NCBI GenBank assembly: GCA_964539235.1
Contig: CAZIIK010000113.1
Span: forward strand, 1 to 5,812
From: CAZIIK01 sp964539235
GTDB lineage: Bacteria; Pseudomonadota; Gammaproteobacteria; Francisellales; CACEW01
Length of the DNA: 5,812 nt
Reading direction: 5' to 3'
The position numbers and the translations under genes are program-made. Under the pieces are notes generated by a model, which made no database searches, was not told the DNA's origin, and saw nothing but the letters and a program-made list of their open reading frames with translations. Positions within the stretch are counted from its first letter, which is position 1. Every line of letters starts with the position of its first letter. Below are positions 1 to 5,760 of this stretch, in pieces.

Positions 1-41
1 AATCACTCGGGTATACCTTTTCCATGGCTTGTGTGCTGCAT
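1..41. other. Unassigned left-edge sequence before the half-palindrome
   Basis: Forty-one bases precede the repeat copy. All three forward frames are open over this short piece, so coding potential cannot be judged. One frame reads RVYLFHGLCAAY, which looks protein-like, but it is too short to assign. A gene entering from the left may have been interrupted by the repeat at 42-138. Confidence 0.3.
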
Positions 42-138
42 ATCACGTGACAAATCGGTATTATGACCCTGCACATCCCAAAAATCCGCATCTGTTTGAA
101 TGCATAACAAGAAAAATACCCATTTTCGGACAGACTCT
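42..138 (-). repeat. Half copy of the palindromic element (loop plus one arm)
   Basis: These 97 bp are the exact reverse complement of 1172-1268, the left arm plus loop of the complete palindrome downstream. Positions 61-138 also match the right arm (1269-1346) in direct orientation. Only one arm is present here. The sequence to the left (1-41) shows at most a vague resemblance to the missing arm, so the copy is truncated or its other arm has decayed. The outer end is the motif GGACAGACTCT, as in the complete element. The loop holds the 8-bp palindrome TCACGTGA at 43-50. It is probably a small non-autonomous mobile or dispersed repeat. The family was not recognised. Confidence 0.85.
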
Positions 139-348
139 AAAAACGGCACATCCAGTTATGCGCAACTCGATCATGAATTTGCATACTACCTAAGAAAAAT
201 ACCAGACAGCGCCGCATTCACCAAAGATCAAAAGAAGCATGCTCAGCAGTTGTGGAATGCAGGTGTGGTGATGTTTGACTTTGATGGCCGTCCGTTGATG
301 GGAGAGGTTCGCGGAGGTGATTTAATACTGAATTTGCCCGGTCAATAA
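100..348 (+). CDS. Hypothetical protein, probably a C-terminal remnant fused to the repeat
   Basis: The open frame gives 82 residues, but its ATG and first 13 codons (100-138) lie inside the palindromic repeat. Only about 69 residues (139-348) are native-looking sequence. That part is soluble, with many charged and aromatic residues (for example LDHEFAYYLRKIP and MFDFDGRPLMGEV), and it has no signal peptide or membrane segment. No ribosome binding site was recognised before ATG 100. The simplest reading is that this is the 3' end of a longer gene whose 5' part was separated by the repeat. It stops with TAA at 346-348, six bases before the next start and in the same frame. The codon choice resembles that of the following gene. 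No family was recognised and no function is proposed. It may or may not be translated today. Confidence 0.45.
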   Translation: MHNKKNTHFRTDSKNGTSSYAQLDHEFAYYLRKIPDSAAFTKDQKKHAQQLWNAGVVMFDFDGRPLMGEVRGGDLILNLPGQ

Positions 349-354
349 CCGATT

Positions 355-1419
355 GTGGTTAAAGGCTTTTTGGCCAACGCAGTGCATATGGGTCTATTTG
401 GTTTTACACCTGGATTTGCTTATCTATTGGCCACCTATTTAAATGCACATCCTTTGTTAGCCAGATTGTTGTCACCCAAATATGCCACTATGGTTTCTGG
501 TCTTGCGGCAGTTTTTGGCGCGGTGATCAACGTTGACCAGATTTATGGTGGTACACGAGCAGACATGGCAGGATTAACCTTGCCAAAATTAATCTGGCAA
601 TCTCTCAAAACGCTGGCTTGCTTGCCGCTCGGTACTATGGTGGCTGCATCCTTAATGAATGCATTTGGCATCAATGCTGATGCAGATTTGAATGGTGAGC
701 CGCCCGCCGCATTTTTAGAAATATCACAGGAGATCTTGATTAACCTGGCGTACTTTATGTTCACTTGGTTTGTCCAGGCGGGTGCAGAATCTTTTGCAGT
801 TAAATTCATGCATCGGATAGCAGCTGCTTTTGGCAATGTGTCTGCCCAAAAAGCGTCTGCGGAACGTGATTTGGGTGCGGCGGCTAGCCGAGAAGAGGCT
901 TTGGAAATTCAAGCAGAGCTGATTACCCTGATGATGGATGTTGAGCGTAAGTTTTCCCCAGCAGAAATGGCAAGATTAAAGTTATCATTAGAAACCAAGA
1001 AGGCTAATTTAGCAGCACATAATAATCCTGCGAACCAAGCTACTGTGAAAACAGCTCAGGCAGCCTTAGATAAATTTTCAGCTGATCGAGAAGCTGCTTT
1101 TTATTCTGGCTTACACAAGATCGGTTTGCGCACCACATATGGGAACGTGTCAATGTGGTCTACACGCTATCAGAGTCTGTCCGAAAATGGGTATTTTTCT
1201 TGTTATGCATTCAAACAGATGCGGATTTTTGGGATGTGCAGGGTCATAATACCGATTTGTCACGTGATTTATGACCCTGCACATCCCAAAAATCCGCATC
1301 TGTTTGAATGCATAACAAGAAAAATACCCATTTTCGGACAGACTCTGAGGGTTATCAAGAAAAAGCCCATGTTAAACAGCAAGGGCCTAGTTTGGCGGAT
1401 GCCGGTGTGCGAGCATTGA
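355..1419 (+). CDS. Multi-pass membrane protein of unknown function, 3' end disrupted by palindromic insertion
   Basis: The frame starts at GTG 355. A later in-frame ATG at 388 is an alternative, and neither has a clear ribosome binding site. Coupling to the upstream stop at 346-348 is plausible. Residues about 9-29, 44-60, 84-104 and 127-143 are hydrophobic and probably form four membrane helices. Residues about 165-250 are charged and alanine-, glutamate- and lysine-rich, and likely form a cytoplasmic helical or coiled-coil region. Native sequence ends near residue 273 (RYQ). The next roughly 58 residues are encoded by the palindromic element, which happens to be stop-free in this frame. 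The last 22 or so are read out of the native frame and end at 1419. The original tail lies in another frame at 1350-1442, so the native protein was probably near 303 residues. The product is thus altered or inactive. I do not recognise the family. An immunity-like, effector-like or transport role would be guesswork. Confidence 0.55.
   Translation: MVKGFLANAVHMGLFGFTPGFAYLLATYLNAHPLLARLLSPKYATMVSGLAAVFGAVINVDQIYGGTRADMAGLTLPKLIWQSLKTLACLPLGTMVAASLMNAFGINADADLNGEPPAAFLEISQEILINLAYFMFTWFVQAGAESFAVKFMHRIAAAFGNVSAQKASAERDLGAAASREEALEIQAELITLMMDVERKFSPAEMARLKLSLETKKANLAAHNNPANQATVKTAQAALDKFSADREAAFYSGLHKIGLRTTYGNVSMWSTRYQSLSENGYFSCYAFKQMRIFGMCRVIIPICHVIYDPAHPKNPHLFECITRKIPIFGQTLRVIKKKPMLNSKGLVWRMPVCEH
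1170..1348. repeat. Complete palindromic element, perfect 80-bp arms with 19-nt loop
   Basis: The left arm (1170-1249) is the exact reverse complement of the right arm (1269-1348), with no mismatch that I can find by reading. The loop, 1250-1268, contains TCACGTGA at 1260-1267. Comparison with the half copy at 42-138 puts the conserved core end at AGAGTCT/AGACTCT (1172 and 1346). The outermost TC/GA pair may come from the flanks. No convincing target duplication is visible. The element encodes no protein of its own, so it must have been moved by proteins supplied elsewhere or have arisen by local inverted duplication. As RNA it would fold into one very long hairpin. Rickettsia palindromic elements, which insert into protein genes, are a useful analogy, but I see no evidence of sequence kinship. 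Confidence 0.92.
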
Positions 1420-1442
1420 ATCAAGATAAAAATTTGTTTTAA
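1350..1442 (+). pseudogene. Detached native 3' end of the upstream membrane-protein gene
   Basis: After the palindrome, the frame beginning with GGT at 1350 gives 30 codons starting GYQEKAHVKQQ and ending DKNLF, then TAA at 1440-1442. Codon choice (CAA, TTG, GAT, AAA) resembles that of the neighbouring genes, while the frame that continues from the membrane protein gives an unlikely lysine-rich tail. Removing 176 bp, for example 1172-1347, joins RYQ directly to GYQEKAH in frame. This supports the idea that the two parts were one gene before the insertion. The tail ends 27 bp before the parC start, so the intact gene probably stood immediately upstream of parC on the same transcript. A homologue would be needed to prove the join. 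Confidence 0.55.
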
Positions 1443-1469
1443 CGCATTAGCGTGATGAGTGATTGAGTG

Positions 1470-3728
1470 ATGGATACTACAGAAAATTTGAGTTTTGACT
1501 TTGAAGGCGTAGAGGCGTTGCCGCTGCATCAATTTACGCGTAAGGCGTATTTAGATTATTCAATGTATGTGATTTTGGATCGGGCCTTGCCAAATATTGC
1601 GGATGGCTTAAAGCCTGTGCAGCGTCGCATTATTTATGCCATGTCTGAGTTGGGTTTAAAGAATACGGCGAAATACAAAAAATCAGCTCGTACAGTCGGG
1701 GATGTGTTGGGTAAATATCATCCGCATGGTGATTCGGCCTGTTATGAAGCTATGGTGTTAATGGCGCAACCTTTTTCTTATCGTTATCCGTTGATTGATG
1801 GCCAAGGTAACTGGGGGTCGATTGATGATCCTAAGTCGTTTGCCGCCATGCGTTATACCGAGTCGCGTCTGACTCATTATGCTGAAGAATTATTGTCAGA
1901 ATTGGGTCAAGGGACAGTGGAGTGGGTGCCCAATTTTGATGGCACATTAACAGAACCTGCATTATTGCCAGCCCAGGTGCCAAATGTATTGTTGAACGGC
2001 AGTACGGGTATTGCTGTCGGCATGGCGACTGATATTCCACCACATAATTTAAGTGAAGTGGTGCAGGCATGTTTGCATTTATTGAAGCACCCTAATGCAG
2101 GTGTGGAAACCTTGATGAAATGGGTACAAGGTCCAGATTTTCCTGGCGGTGCGGAATTGATTACGCCGCGGGCAGAATTTGCTCAGCTGTACCAAAAAGG
2201 CCAAGGGTCATTAAAAGTGCGGGCTACCTATGAGCGTGAAGATCAAGAGATTGTGATTACTGCGTTACCACACCAAGCGTCAGTTACGAAAGTGTTGGAA
2301 CAGATTGCTGCGCAAATGCAGTCGAAAAAACTCACGATGGTGTCTGATCTGCGCGATGAATCGGATCATGAAAACCCAGTGCGATTAGTGATTACACCAC
2401 GTTCTAATCGGGTCGATATTGATCGTTTGATGGCGCATTTGTTTGCCACTACAGATTTAGAGCGCAATGTGCGGGTTAACTTAAATATGATCGGCTTAGA
2501 TGGCCGGCCAGCCGTGAAGAATTTATCGACCATTTTGTCGGAGTGGTTGGAGTTTCGCATTGAAACCACACGTATGCGTTTGCGTTACCTTTTAAACAAG
2601 GTTCTGCAGCGCTTAGAAGTACTTGAAGGCCTTATGATTGCCTATCTGAATATCGATGAAGTGATTAGGATTATTCGCGAGGAAGATGACCCTAAAGCTG
2701 AGTTGATGGCACGATTTCAGTTAACTGAGCTTCAAGCAGAAGCTATTTTAGACCTGAAGTTGCGCCATTTGGCCAAATTAGAAGAGATGAAGATTCGTGC
2801 GGAGCAAGATGAGTTGGCCGCGGAGCGTGATGCATTGCAGGCAATTTTGGCCGATGAAGCATTGCTTAAGAGCAAGGTGGCTGATGAATTAAAAGCCATT
2901 GAGTCGCGGTTTGGCGATGCGCGTCGTACTCAGATTATCGAGCGCGCAGAAGCAAAGGCGTTGCGTGAAGAAGAAATGATGCCAGCCGAAAGCGTTACGG
3001 TTGTGCTGTCTAAGTTAGGTTGGGTGAAATGTGCCAAAGGCAGTCAGGTTGATGGCGCAAGTTTGCAGTATAAATCAGGCGATGCTTATTTATGTGCGAT
3101 TAACAGTCGCAGTAACTATATGACGGTTTTTCTGGATTCAACCGGTCGTGCTTATTCGTTGCTGACGCACCATCTGCCTTCCGCACGTGGTCAAGGTGAG
3201 CCGTTGACTGGGCGGTTTAATCTGCCGCGTGGTGAGTCATTTGTCACCATGGTTTCGGCACAGGCGGATGATTGGTGCGTCGTGGGTGCCGACAATGGCT
3301 ATGCCTATGTCTGTCGGTTTTCCGATATGTTGAGCAAGAATAAAGCCGGCAAGGCTCAGGTGAAACTGGCCGAAAAAGAGCGGGTGTTGCGTCCATTGTT
3401 GACCGCAGACGACGCTGATGCACTATTAGTTTCGGTCACCAAACAAGGGCGTATGTTGGTCTTTCCGGTAACTGATTTGCCAAAATTACCGCGCGGCAAG
3501 GGTAATAAGACGATTGAAATTAAAACAGCAGATGCAAAAGCACGTCAGGATTATGTGGTGGATTGGACGATTGTGCGTCCAGAGTCGGAATTGTTCGTGC
3601 ATGCCGGTAAGCGTTATTTGCGATTGCGTTATCAAGATTTGACGGAATACCAGGGTGAGCGTGCGCGGCGTGGCACCTTATTGCCGAACGGTTATCGCAA
3701 GGTGAGTCACTTAACACTGGATGCATAA
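1470..3728 (+). CDS. parC: DNA topoisomerase IV subunit A (ParC)
   Basis: This is the DNA-cleaving and rejoining subunit of topoisomerase IV. With ParE it decatenates daughter chromosomes and relaxes supercoils in the cytoplasm. From ATG 1470 it has 752 residues, the same as E. coli ParC. GTG 1467, one codon earlier, is also possible, and a stop at 1464-1466 prevents any longer start. The N-terminal breakage-reunion domain contains KPVQRRI and AAMRYTESR, with the active-site tyrosine at about residue 129. The quinolone-determining stretch YHPHGDSACYEAMV keeps the serine and glutamate equivalent to E. coli S80 and E84 (here S89 and E93), so the common resistance changes are absent. GSTGIAVGMATDIPPHNL and the coiled-coil part with LRHLAKLEEMKIR follow. 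The C-terminal beta-pinwheel carries the GyrA-box-like GQGEPLTG near residues 574-581. The ribosome binding site is weak. The stop overlaps the ribD start by 8 bp. parE is not in the window. Confidence 0.97.
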   Translation: MDTTENLSFDFEGVEALPLHQFTRKAYLDYSMYVILDRALPNIADGLKPVQRRIIYAMSELGLKNTAKYKKSARTVGDVLGKYHPHGDSACYEAMVLMAQPFSYRYPLIDGQGNWGSIDDPKSFAAMRYTESRLTHYAEELLSELGQGTVEWVPNFDGTLTEPALLPAQVPNVLLNGSTGIAVGMATDIPPHNLSEVVQACLHLLKHPNAGVETLMKWVQGPDFPGGAELITPRAEFAQLYQKGQGSLKVRATYEREDQEIVITALPHQASVTKVLEQIAAQMQSKKLTMVSDLRDESDHENPVRLVITPRSNRVDIDRLMAHLFATTDLERNVRVNLNMIGLDGRPAVKNLSTILSEWLEFRIETTRMRLRYLLNKVLQRLEVLEGLMIAYLNIDEVIRIIREEDDPKAELMARFQLTELQAEAILDLKLRHLAKLEEMKIRAEQDELAAERDALQAILADEALLKSKVADELKAIESRFGDARRTQIIERAEAKALREEEMMPAESVTVVLSKLGWVKCAKGSQVDGASLQYKSGDAYLCAINSRSNYMTVFLDSTGRAYSLLTHHLPSARGQGEPLTGRFNLPRGESFVTMVSAQADDWCVVGADNGYAYVCRFSDMLSKNKAGKAQVKLAEKERVLRPLLTADDADALLVSVTKQGRMLVFPVTDLPKLPRGKGNKTIEIKTADAKARQDYVVDWTIVRPESELFVHAGKRYLRLRYQDLTEYQGERARRGTLLPNGYRKVSHLTLDA

Positions 3729-4857
3729 CCCAATGCAAAGTGATCACGATTGGATGCAGCAAGCCTTAAGCTTGGCGCAAAAAGGGCAATATACAACGCG
3801 TCCTAATCCATGTGTCGGTTGTGTGATTGTTAAAAATGAGCGTGTGGTTGGCGCGGGTTGGCATCAACAATCCGGTGGTCAGCATGCAGAAGTACTGGCG
3901 TTGGCAGATGCAGGTGAAAATGCTCAGGGTGCAACAGTTTATGTCACCTTAGAGCCTTGTGCACACCAAGGCCGCACCGGTCCATGTGCGCAGGCGTTGA
4001 TTCAAGCAGGTGTTGCGCGTGTGGTGGTGGCGCTGCAAGATCCTAATCCGCGCGTCAACGGTACAGGTATCAGGCAATTAAAAGCTGCTGGAATTGTGGT
4101 CGAAACGGATGTGTGTGCAGCAGAAGCTGCTGCATTGAATCCAGGGTTTTGCACGGCAATGCGTCAGCAAAAACCTTATGTGCGTTTAAAACAAGCGATG
4201 AGTATTGACGGTCGGGTGGCGTTGTCCAATGGCCAAAGTCAGTGGATTACCGGGGCTGCAGCGCGATTGGATGTGCAGTATCTGCGCGCACGTTCAGCAG
4301 CTATTTTAACAGGCATTGCCACCGTATTGGCCGATGATCCACAGTTGACGGTTCGCGTGGCGGATTGGCCAGACCATGCCCAGCCTGAGGTCGAAATTCC
4401 TGCACCTATTCGAGGTATTGTCGATAAAGATTTGTCGGTACCGTTATCTGCGCAGGTTGTGCAAACAGCACGGGTAGTGCCAACTTGGGTGTTCTGTGGG
4501 CCACATGTGCCATCTACACAACGCCAAGCATTAGAAGCCTCAGGTGTGATTGTTAAAGTCTGTGAATTAGATGCAAACGGTCACGTGTTTTTACCTATGG
4601 TATTGGATTGGTTATACCAGCATGATTGTTTCGACATCATGATTGAATCCGGCGGTGGACTGGCCCAGGCAGCCTTTGATGCAGGCCGTATTGATGAGTG
4701 GTTGGTGTACGTTGGTAATAAGGTCTTAGGCGCTTGTGCACGGCCTATTTTGCCGATGCCAGAGCCCGTTAATTTAGCTGCGGCGCTGCAACCACGTTTA
4801 ATCGATGCGATTGCGTTAGGCGATGATGTACGGTTGAGTTATCGCGTATATCACTAA
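3721..4857 (+). CDS. ribD: Bifunctional diaminohydroxyphosphoribosylaminopyrimidine deaminase / 5-amino-6-(5-phosphoribosylamino)uracil reductase (RibD)
   Basis: RibD performs two consecutive steps of riboflavin synthesis: zinc-dependent deamination of the pyrimidine made by GTP cyclohydrolase II, then NADPH-dependent reduction of the ribose side chain. From ATG 3721 it has 378 residues, against 367 in E. coli. The deaminase domain (about 1-150) shows RPNPCVGCVIV, HAEV (zinc ligand H55, catalytic E57) and EPCAHQGRTGPC (zinc ligands C80 and C89). The reductase domain (about 151-378) shows LKQAMSIDGR, SQWITG, LADDPQLTVR and the glycine-rich IESGGGLAQAAFDAGRIDEW. Both active sites look intact. 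The ATG lies inside the last codons of parC, and AAGGTGAG at 3699-3706 is rather far upstream to be an ideal ribosome binding site, so translation is probably coupled to parC. ATG 3733 is an alternative start, giving MQSDHDWM, and resembles the E. coli N terminus (MQDEYYM). ribE follows after 22 bp. Confidence 0.96.
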   Translation: MHNPMQSDHDWMQQALSLAQKGQYTTRPNPCVGCVIVKNERVVGAGWHQQSGGQHAEVLALADAGENAQGATVYVTLEPCAHQGRTGPCAQALIQAGVARVVVALQDPNPRVNGTGIRQLKAAGIVVETDVCAAEAAALNPGFCTAMRQQKPYVRLKQAMSIDGRVALSNGQSQWITGAAARLDVQYLRARSAAILTGIATVLADDPQLTVRVADWPDHAQPEVEIPAPIRGIVDKDLSVPLSAQVVQTARVVPTWVFCGPHVPSTQRQALEASGVIVKVCELDANGHVFLPMVLDWLYQHDCFDIMIESGGGLAQAAFDAGRIDEWLVYVGNKVLGACARPILPMPEPVNLAAALQPRLIDAIALGDDVRLSYRVYH

Positions 4858-4865
4858 AAGAATTT

Positions 4866-4871
4866 AAGGAG
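4866..4871 (+). promoter_or_regulatory. Ribosome binding site of ribE
   Basis: AAGGAG lies 8 nt before ATG 4880. It is the best-formed Shine-Dalgarno sequence in the parC-ribD-ribE block and fixes the ribE start. The 22-bp gap it occupies has no room for an FMN riboswitch and shows no clear promoter. Confidence 0.85.
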
Positions 4872-4879
4872 TCAGTAAA

Positions 4880-5485
4880 ATGTTTACAGGGATTATCCAG
4901 GCCATTGGTAAAATCATGCAACGGTTAGATATTCAAGGCGATGTGCGTTTAGTGATCCGCACTAATGGCCTGGATTTGGTGGATGTGAAACTGGGTGACA
5001 GTATTGCCTTTAATGGCGTGTGCTTAACGGTTGTTGATAAAACAGAAGTTGCGTTAACGGTTGATGTTTCGGCGGAGACAATGCGCTGTACTTCCTTGGC
5101 TTACTTGGAGGAAGGCGCTGCGGTTAATCTGGAAAAAGCCTTGTTGCCAACCACGCGTCTTGGTGGGCATTTAGTGAGTGGGCATGTTGATGGTTTAGCC
5201 GAAATTGTTGCGATGGGTGAAGCTGCCCGTTCAGTTTGGTATCGGTTTCGTGTGCCGCAAGCGCTAGCTAAGTTCATCGCAGCGAAAGGATCTATCTGCG
5301 TTGATGGTGTCAGTTTGACGGTCAATCAAGTTGAAGGGTGTGAGTTTGAGGTTAATATCATCCCGCATACTTTGGATCATACGATTTTTCAGTATTACCA
5401 AGTGGGTCAGAAAGTGAATATAGAAGTCGATTTGGTTGCGCGTTATTTAGCGCGGTTTCATGAGTGCACTACTGCTCACGAATAA
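4880..5485 (+). CDS. ribE: Riboflavin synthase, alpha type (lumazine dismutating)
   Basis: This enzyme catalyses the last step of riboflavin synthesis, in which two molecules of 6,7-dimethyl-8-ribityllumazine give riboflavin and the pyrimidine precursor. The gene is named ribE in many genomes and ribC in E. coli. The protein has 201 residues, slightly shorter than the 213 of E. coli. It starts with the family signature MFTGII, and the two lumazine-binding repeats are visible: residues about 1-97 with NGVCLTV (C48) and about 98-190 with DGVSLTVN (S145), joined by LGGHLVSGHVDG (H102). The C-terminal helix used for trimer formation is present (VARYLARF). It is the last gene of the parC-ribD-ribE block. 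Lumazine synthase (ribH) and ribBA are not adjacent. Its 3' end overlaps the convergent regulator fragment by 17 bp, so there is no intergenic terminator. Confidence 0.96.
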   Translation: MFTGIIQAIGKIMQRLDIQGDVRLVIRTNGLDLVDVKLGDSIAFNGVCLTVVDKTEVALTVDVSAETMRCTSLAYLEEGAAVNLEKALLPTTRLGGHLVSGHVDGLAEIVAMGEAARSVWYRFRVPQALAKFIAAKGSICVDGVSLTVNQVEGCEFEVNIIPHTLDHTIFQYYQVGQKVNIEVDLVARYLARFHECTTAHE

Positions 5486-5677
5486 AACGTACCGGTACTG
5501 TGAATAGATAACCTTTGTTGCGAATCGATTTGATGAGGTTGTTTTGCGATTTGTCTTTCAACTTGTTGCGTAGGCGGGAAATTTGTACGTCGATAGCACG
5601 GCTTTCAACATCTTGCGTATCTAGGCCTAATACGGTAGCGATTTTGTCGCGATTAAGGACTTCCTGCTCTTTTATAG
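5469..5677 (-). pseudogene. C-terminal fragment of an OmpR/PhoB-family response regulator, cut by an insertion sequence
   Basis: Read on the minus strand, 68 codons end at TAG (5469-5471). The sequence shows most of a winged-helix effector domain: EVLNRDKIATVLG, then ESRAIDVQISRLRNKL, the recognition-helix region typical of this family, then SIRNKGYLFTVPV, the wing hairpin. The receiver domain with its phosphorylated aspartate and the first part of the effector domain are missing. The reading frame ends abruptly at 5677, where the insertion sequence begins. The intact protein would bind DNA as a partner of a sensor kinase, and the IDVQISRLR stretch is closest to OmpR itself. The rest of the gene presumably lies beyond the insertion sequence, outside the window. 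It converges on ribE with a 17-bp overlap. Without its receiver domain this part alone is not expected to work, and it has no start codon of its own. Confidence 0.88.
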
Positions 5678-5680
5678 TGC

Positions 5681-5749
5681 CCCTAAATAATCGGACAGTA
5701 TTTGCGAGTAGTGCTCCTTAAAGTGATATTATTTTTTAATTATTTAGGG
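5681..5749 (+). promoter_or_regulatory. Inverted repeat that can pair the IS end with the orfA ribosome binding site
   Basis: CCCTAAATAAT at 5681-5691 is the exact reverse complement of ATTATTTAGGG at 5739-5749, with 47 nt between them. The right arm contains most of the presumed Shine-Dalgarno sequence AGGGAG (5746-5751), which lies 9 nt before ATG 5761. A transcript entering from outside would contain both arms and could hide the site, whereas one starting inside the leader would lack the left arm. Such protection from outside transcription is known for other insertion sequences such as IS10. Here it is inferred from pairing alone. Confidence 0.55.
5702..5732 (+). promoter_or_regulatory. 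Possible weak sigma-70 promoter of the insertion sequence
   Basis: TTGCGA (5702-5707) and TATTAT (5727-5732) are separated by 19 nt. This matches the consensus at 4 and 5 of 6 positions, with slightly long spacing. It would start transcription shortly before orfA, downstream of the left arm of the leader inverted repeat. AT-rich sequence makes chance matches likely. Confidence 0.3.
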
Positions 5750-5760
5750 AGATCGACATC

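Noticed and set aside
543..912. Minus-strand open frames within the membrane-protein gene
   Set aside because: They oppose a frame with clear hydrophobic helices and consistent codon use, have no ribosome binding sites and match nothing I recognise.
1..1348. CRISPR array or REP cluster from the three repeat arms
   Set aside because: The units are in mixed orientation with spacing of about 1 kb and no regular spacers. Arm length is far beyond usual REP units.
1269..1532. Minus-strand open frame across the palindrome and the parC start
   Set aside because: It runs through the repeat and antisense to the conserved ParC N terminus. Its openness is a by-product of the repeat sequence.
1701..1760. 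Quinolone-resistance change in ParC
   Set aside because: The serine and glutamate at the E. coli S80 and E84 positions are both present, so the common substitutions are not seen.
4850..4880. FMN riboswitch controlling ribE
   Set aside because: The gap between ribD and ribE is only 22 bp and holds just a ribosome binding site. No room exists for the aptamer.
5461..5498. Possible terminator between ribE and the regulator (TGAG/CTCA pairing and GTACCGGTAC)
   Set aside because: The first stem is only four pairs, the second is a perfect palindrome without a loop, and neither has a U-tract. Both lie in coding sequence.
1172..5698. Shared CTGTCCGA between the palindrome end and the insertion-sequence end, suggesting that the IS moves the palindrome
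   Set aside because: The match is only 8 bases, lies at different distances from the two ends and is not followed by further similarity. Chance is a sufficient explanation.
5515..5721. Forward 68-codon open frame at the right end
   Set aside because: It is antisense to the clearly recognisable OmpR-type winged-helix fragment and crosses the insertion-sequence boundary, so it is a shadow frame.
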